From the NCBI GenBank assembly GCA_964410665.1, contig CAYPIE010000101.1, positions 1 to 20,132 on the forward strand: DNA of 20,132 bases, in the 5' to 3' direction. Below the pieces are notes generated by a model, which was not told where the DNA came from, searched no databases, and saw only the letters and a list, made by a program, of their open reading frames with translations. How positions within the stretch are numbered: the first letter of the stretch is position 1; each line of letters opens with the position of its first letter. Origin of the DNA: CAYPIE01 sp964410665. GTDB lineage: Bacteria; Planctomycetota; Planctomycetia; Gemmatales; Gemmataceae. Below are positions 16,743-20,132 of this stretch, in pieces. Both the position numbers and the translations under genes were made by a program.

Positions 16743-18110
16743 ATGGCCTGGGCGAACTGGTTTCGTAGCGCGGACTCTGACCGGCGGGCCGCCAGCCTGA
16801 TTGGCCTGGATCTCAACAGTAGCCGCGCCCGCGCCGTGGCCTTCCGGGCTCAGCGGGCCCGGACCGTTCTCCTGGACGATCCGCACGCCGAACTTCCCCT
16901 GAGTATTAGCCTGGAACAGCGTTCGGCCGAGGTCGGGCATGCCGGGCTGAATATTTGCCGTCGTTCGCCGCACCTAGTCTGCGACAATTTTCTACCCCTG
17001 CTGGGTCAACCTCAAGAGTGGCGGGCCAATCGCCACCGCCTGGACGCCCGGGCTGCCCTGGGACTGACCCTGGACAAGTTACGCAACGCCCTGGGTGAGA
17101 TGGAGTTTGGCGCGGTAGCCTTGCCGGTCTATCTGTCGATCTCCCAGGTGACCCGCCTGTTGCAGCAAAGCGAGAAAGCCAAACTGGGTCTCAAAGGTGC
17201 CGTGGTCATGCCCTTGGCTCTTGCGGGCGGTCTGGCCGACCAGGTGCTCAGCGGTGATGGCGGAATCTCCTTTTTGTTGCCCGAAGAAGCCGACGAAGAG
17301 CCGGCTGACCTGGGCAAGACCTGGGTCGATACCGGCGACTCCGAAGCCGACAGCGAGACGGGCATCCTGCCGTTGCCGAAAATCCGCCGGGACACCCCAC
17401 CCGGCCCCGTCGCCGAGGACGGCCCGATCCTGGCCACCGGGGTGGTCATCGATGTCGATGACTTTGCCCTGTCAGCAAGCGTAATCGGCTTTGAAGAAAC
17501 CCAGGCTCGCATCCTGGCGGCCTCCACTCAACCACGGCTCAGCCTGCGGATCTGGAAAGAGCGGCTGCTCGATTGTCTGGCCGATCGCTGTATTCGCGTC
17601 TGTCGCCGCGACCCACGTGACTCTGCTTCCGCCGAGCAAGCCCTGTTCGACCAACTCGAGGATGCTCTGGAACGCACTCGCCATGGCCAGAAGGTGAGCC
17701 TGCACGTCCGGGCGGGCCACTGGTTCCAGGACCTGGTGCAACGCCCCGATGACTTCGATGGTTACTGCGCGGGGCTGATCCGTCAGACCATTGAGTCGGT
17801 GCGGGACCTGCTGGACACCACCGATCGCCGCGAACCGCCGCGGGCCTTGTGGTTGACCCATGCCGCCGGCCGACTGCCTGGCCTGGCCAACGCTCTGCAC
17901 CACCATATGTCCGAGCGTACCCTGGTCTCGGTGCTCCACCCCGATGCCGTGGCCCAAGCCACCGCCATCCTGGCCAACCGCTGGCTGTCCGGAGAACTGC
18001 CCCGCGTCTACCTGGACACCAGCCTGCCACTGTGGGGCCACTCGATGCGGCAAGCCAACGCCAACCCCGATCATCAGCCGGATCCCCCTCGACAAGCTCG
18101 GGACCGTTGA
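16743..18110 (+). CDS. Degenerate Hsp70-like (actin-fold) protein
   Basis: 455 residues. GAGGA lies 7 nt before the ATG. The layout follows the Hsp70 nucleotide-binding domain: LIGLDLNSSRARAVAF (19-34) aligns with the first phosphate loop; VALPVYLSISQVTRLLQQSE (125-144) and LGLKGAVVMPLALAGGL align with the DnaK VPAYF...AA..AGL...EP.AAAL stretch; VVIDVDDFALSASVIGF (234-250) aligns with the second phosphate loop D-x-GGGT-x-D; LWLTHAAGRLPGLANAL (369-385) aligns with the GG-x-x-R-x-P adenosine motif. The GGGT of the second loop reads DDFA and the adenosine GG pair is HAAG, so ATP hydrolysis may be lost. An acidic linker lies at about 180-225. There is no substrate-binding domain. It sits between the two stator-like genes and may regulate or scaffold them. 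The family assignment is by motif pattern and should be checked. Confidence 0.65.
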   Translation: MAWANWFRSADSDRRAASLIGLDLNSSRARAVAFRAQRARTVLLDDPHAELPLSISLEQRSAEVGHAGLNICRRSPHLVCDNFLPLLGQPQEWRANRHRLDARAALGLTLDKLRNALGEMEFGAVALPVYLSISQVTRLLQQSEKAKLGLKGAVVMPLALAGGLADQVLSGDGGISFLLPEEADEEPADLGKTWVDTGDSEADSETGILPLPKIRRDTPPGPVAEDGPILATGVVIDVDDFALSASVIGFEETQARILAASTQPRLSLRIWKERLLDCLADRCIRVCRRDPRDSASAEQALFDQLEDALERTRHGQKVSLHVRAGHWFQDLVQRPDDFDGYCAGLIRQTIESVRDLLDTTDRREPPRALWLTHAAGRLPGLANALHHHMSERTLVSVLHPDAVAQATAILANRWLSGELPRVYLDTSLPLWGHSMRQANANPDHQPDPPRQARDR

Positions 18111-18135
18111 TTCACTTGCGCAGGAGTCTTGCATA

Positions 18136-19539
18136 ATGAAAGCTCGCCATCGGCCACCGTCGCTGGTCAGCATGTGGATGCTCGACGTCTTTTGCTGTGC
18201 CCTGGGCTGTGTCACCCTGTTGTGGCTGCTCAACACCCGCAACGCCCGCATCCAGGCCGAGGATCTACAAGCCACCACCGAAAACCTCCGGGCTACCACC
18301 CTGGAACTGGAAAATTCCAGCCAGCAGAACCTCGCCCTCAATGCCGATCTCGAGAAACTGAATGATCAGATCCGCGTGCTCACCCAGGAGCGCGATGAGC
18401 AGGCCAAACGACTGGCCCTGGTCGAACAGGAGTTGGCCAGCACCCAGGGCAAACTCGTCGCCGCCAACACCGACCTGGAGATGACCCGCGACGACCTCAG
18501 CCAGCTGCAAACCGACCGTGATGCCTCGGTCGCAGCCCTGACCAAAAAGCTGGAAACGGCTACCACCCGGGCCAACCAGTTACAAAAACTTTTGCGGCAA
18601 ACCGAGCAAGAACGCGACGACCTCACCTTGCGAGCGGTCGACCTCGAAGACAAACTCAACAAGCTCAACGCCCGCTACCAGACCCTCGACCGCGAAAAGA
18701 ACCGCATGGCCAAGCGCGACGCGGAAGACGCTGAGCTCCGCTCCGACCAGATGCGCAGTCTGCAAAACCGCTTCAACGCCACCCAAAAGCTGCTTGATCA
18801 GAAGTCCAAAGAACTGGCCCGAGCCCAGCAGCAGATCATTGACTTGCAGGGCAACAAAAAAGCCTTGGCCGACAAGTACAACCAGCTCCGTGCCAGCGAC
18901 GATAACCGCTTCGCCGGCATCGCCATGACCGGGAAGCGAGTGCTATTTCTCATCGACATCTCCGGGAGTATGGAGCGCCGTGACCTGAACACCCCGGACC
19001 TCAGCAAGTGGCCACTCGTCTGTGAAACCGTCGGCAAGGTGATGCGTAGCGTGCCCAGTCTGGAACAGTTCCAGGTGATTTTGTTTGCCCCACAAACCCG
19101 CCATCTGTTTGCCCCAAAAGGGCGCTGGCTCGATTTCCGGGGCGAGCCGACCGTTACACAGGTGGTTGACAGCCTGAAAAAAGTCGAAGTCGGCGGCGAC
19201 ACCAATATGTTCGATGCGATGAACGCCGCCTTCCAATATCGCTCGCAAGGCCTGGACACGATTTACCTGTTCTCCGATGGCCTGCCGAATGCCGGTCCCG
19301 GCTTAACACCCGCCCAGCAACAGGCCAACCCACCCTTGACCGACACGCAGCAATCCAACCTACGGGCCCGTTACATTCGTACCCAGCTGGATAGCAACTG
19401 GAACCGCACCAATGCCTCCTTCCCTCGGGTGAAGATCAACTCGATCGGCTTCTTCTACGAGAGCCCAGAGGTCGGCGCTTTTCTGTGGGCGTTGTCCCGC
19501 GAAAACAACGGCAGCTTTGTCGGTATGAGCCGGCCGTGA
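18136..19539 (+). CDS. Membrane-anchored coiled-coil VWA-domain protein with stator-like N-terminal helix
   Basis: 467 residues from the ATG at 18136, with AGGAG 9 nt upstream; the longer frame back to 17860 overlaps the Hsp70-like gene and is rejected. Residues 10-32 form a single membrane helix with an early aspartate (MLDVFCCALGCVTLLWLL, D17), the arrangement seen in MotB, TolR and ExbD, where this residue carries the ion. Residues about 38-255 are an almost unbroken heptad-rich coiled coil. Residues 268-467 are a VWA domain with a complete MIDAS: D274-I-S276-G-S278, T356 and D381 (LFSDGLPN). There is no peptidoglycan-binding OmpA-like domain as in MotB. It is probably the partner of the channel protein encoded upstream; the VWA domain would bind a metal-dependent ligand outside or inside the cell. 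Topology is not settled by sequence. Confidence 0.85.
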   Translation: MKARHRPPSLVSMWMLDVFCCALGCVTLLWLLNTRNARIQAEDLQATTENLRATTLELENSSQQNLALNADLEKLNDQIRVLTQERDEQAKRLALVEQELASTQGKLVAANTDLEMTRDDLSQLQTDRDASVAALTKKLETATTRANQLQKLLRQTEQERDDLTLRAVDLEDKLNKLNARYQTLDREKNRMAKRDAEDAELRSDQMRSLQNRFNATQKLLDQKSKELARAQQQIIDLQGNKKALADKYNQLRASDDNRFAGIAMTGKRVLFLIDISGSMERRDLNTPDLSKWPLVCETVGKVMRSVPSLEQFQVILFAPQTRHLFAPKGRWLDFRGEPTVTQVVDSLKKVEVGGDTNMFDAMNAAFQYRSQGLDTIYLFSDGLPNAGPGLTPAQQQANPPLTDTQQSNLRARYIRTQLDSNWNRTNASFPRVKINSIGFFYESPEVGAFLWALSRENNGSFVGMSRP

Positions 19540-19575
19540 ACCGTCGGTGCTCGTTTGCTTTCTACTTTCCTTTCT

Positions 19576-19614
19576 GCGACGCTCTAGCCGCCCACAGGGC
19601 GGCTAGAGCGTCGC
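19576..19614 (+). terminator. Perfect 18-bp hairpin after the operon
   Basis: GCGACGCTCTAGCCGCCC and its exact reverse complement flank a 3-nt ACA loop, 37 nt after the VWA gene stop. The stem is long and GC-rich but is followed by CTTTGC, not a T-run on either strand, so it is an atypical terminator. It may act as a stem-only terminator or transcript stabiliser. Confidence 0.6.
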
Positions 19615-19740
19615 CTTTGCAGGCTGCTCCGTCGACGTAACTGCTTGTCTGCAAGCTCTTTACTGCCATTCGAAAACCGCTACAACACTCCGCCTTTGAT
19701 GCCCCAACGTACCCGGAATGACCCAATTGGCCCGCGAAAC

Positions 19741-19770
19741 CGTCCGAAAATGTCCGGAAACGTCCGGAAA
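19741..19770. repeat. Three tandem 10-bp repeats
   Basis: The units are CGTCCGAAAA, TGTCCGGAAA and CGTCCGGAAA in direct succession. The 10-bp period places each copy on the same face of the helix, as for arrays of bound protein. They lie about 85 bp upstream of an AT-rich patch and a small ORF. Protein binding is inference. Confidence 0.5.
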
Positions 19771-19866
19771 AATGCACGATTCCACCAATTACCCGTCCAC
19801 CCATCTCAGACCTTCCACCGCGACCGCCCCCATCGCAACTGTACACAATTTCCCTATATACTATAT

Positions 19867-19986
19867 ATGCCGACTACGGACGAAATTGCCGATTTTTTTC
19901 GTCGAGGCTGCGATGCAGAGCCGCTGGCATCCGGTCTACAGAAAATAGTGTCCGCCATCGAGCGACGGCCGACCGTATCCCGGTGA
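19867..19986 (+). CDS. Possible 39-residue protein, unknown
   Basis: The ORF starts ATGCCGACTACGGAC and has protein-like composition (DEIADFFRRG, then SGLQKIVSAIE). The only upstream feature is an AT-rich patch with TATACT 4 nt before the ATG, which would give a leaderless message; no ribosome binding site is present. I do not recognise it. A longer in-frame ORF from 19645 has an implausible N-terminus. Confidence 0.2.
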   Translation: MPTTDEIADFFRRGCDAEPLASGLQKIVSAIERRPTVSR

Positions 19987-20020
19987 GTGTAACCTGTTTC
20001 GGAGGAGCCGAGGAGCAGAG

Positions 20021-20132
20021 GCAGAGGCGGTTGCGGTAAGAAGCGGCAGAGGCGCTTGCGGTGCGGAAGCGGCAGAGGCGTTTGCGATGCGGGGAAAGAG
20101 GCAGAGGCGATTGCGGTGCGGGGAAAGAGGCA
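20021..20132. repeat. 25-29-bp tandem repeat array continuing past the right edge
   Basis: Four units begin with GCAGAGGCG followed by a TTGCG core: 20021-20045, 20046-20071, 20072-20100 and 20101-20129, with a fifth starting at 20130. The last two units are 29 bp and nearly identical. Unit lengths are not all multiples of three, so this is unlikely to be a coding repeat. The units abut without unique spacers, so it is not a CRISPR array. Confidence 0.75.

Larger units (their letters stand above)
19615..20020. other. Intergenic region downstream of the operon, mostly without recognised genes
   Basis: Apart from the 10-bp repeats, the AT-rich stretch at about 19847-19868 (TATATACTATATAT) and the doubtful 39-codon ORF, I see no coding sequence, RNA gene or mobile element here. 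ORFs on both strands lack family signatures and have atypical composition. Confidence 0.5.

Noticed and set aside
17472..18341. 289-codon minus-strand ORF
   Set aside because: It shadows the Hsp70-like and VWA genes, which have good ribosome binding sites and domain patterns.
15845..19539. Zorya defence system (ZorAB)
   Set aside because: The A-type and B-type membrane logic is similar, but the B-like protein ends in VWA rather than an OmpA-like domain and no ZorC, ZorD or ZorE follows.
20021..20132. CRISPR array
   Set aside because: The repeats abut directly with no unique spacers and no cas genes are present.

Overview
The window looks like chromosomal DNA from a planctomycete, probably in or near the Pirellulaceae. 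This is inferred from moderately high GC, a very large multi-domain secretin-type protein, fused PilM/PilN-like and PilO-like assembly proteins, and a VWA protein with the N-terminal membrane segment I associate with planctomycete genomes. No marker gene in the window settles the taxonomy.

Region 1 (1-14776, all minus strand) is one type II secretion / type IV pilus-like locus. In transcription order it reads gspE (ATPase), gspF (inner-membrane platform), gspG, gspH, gspI, gspJ, gspK (pseudopilins), a PilM-PilN/GspL-like fusion, a PilO/GspM-like protein, and a giant GspD-like protein that runs off the left edge. Most junctions from gspG to the PilO-like gene overlap or are nearly abutting, which suggests coupled translation. 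Longer gaps follow gspE (380 nt), gspF (123 nt) and the PilO-like gene (129 nt). GspE would power assembly of a GspG-K pseudopilus on the GspF/PilMN/PilO platform, and the GspD protein would supply the outer-membrane conduit. No GspC and no prepilin peptidase are in the window.

Region 2 (14777-15844) holds one small DCC-family (DUF393) gene on the minus strand, flanked by about 400 nt and 270 nt of apparently non-coding DNA.

Region 3 (15845-19539, plus strand) is a compact three-gene operon: a MotA/TolQ/ExbB-type channel subunit, a degenerate Hsp70-like protein, and a membrane-anchored long coiled-coil protein ending in a VWA domain. The third protein has an aspartate in its single membrane segment, placed like that of MotB/TolR/ExbD. 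The pair therefore resembles an ion-driven stator whose periplasmic or effector part is a coiled coil plus VWA. This is the best candidate for an undescribed system here.

Region 4 (19540-20132) holds a perfect 18-bp hairpin after the operon, three 10-bp tandem repeats, an AT-rich patch before a 39-codon ORF, and a 25-29-bp tandem repeat array that continues past the right edge.
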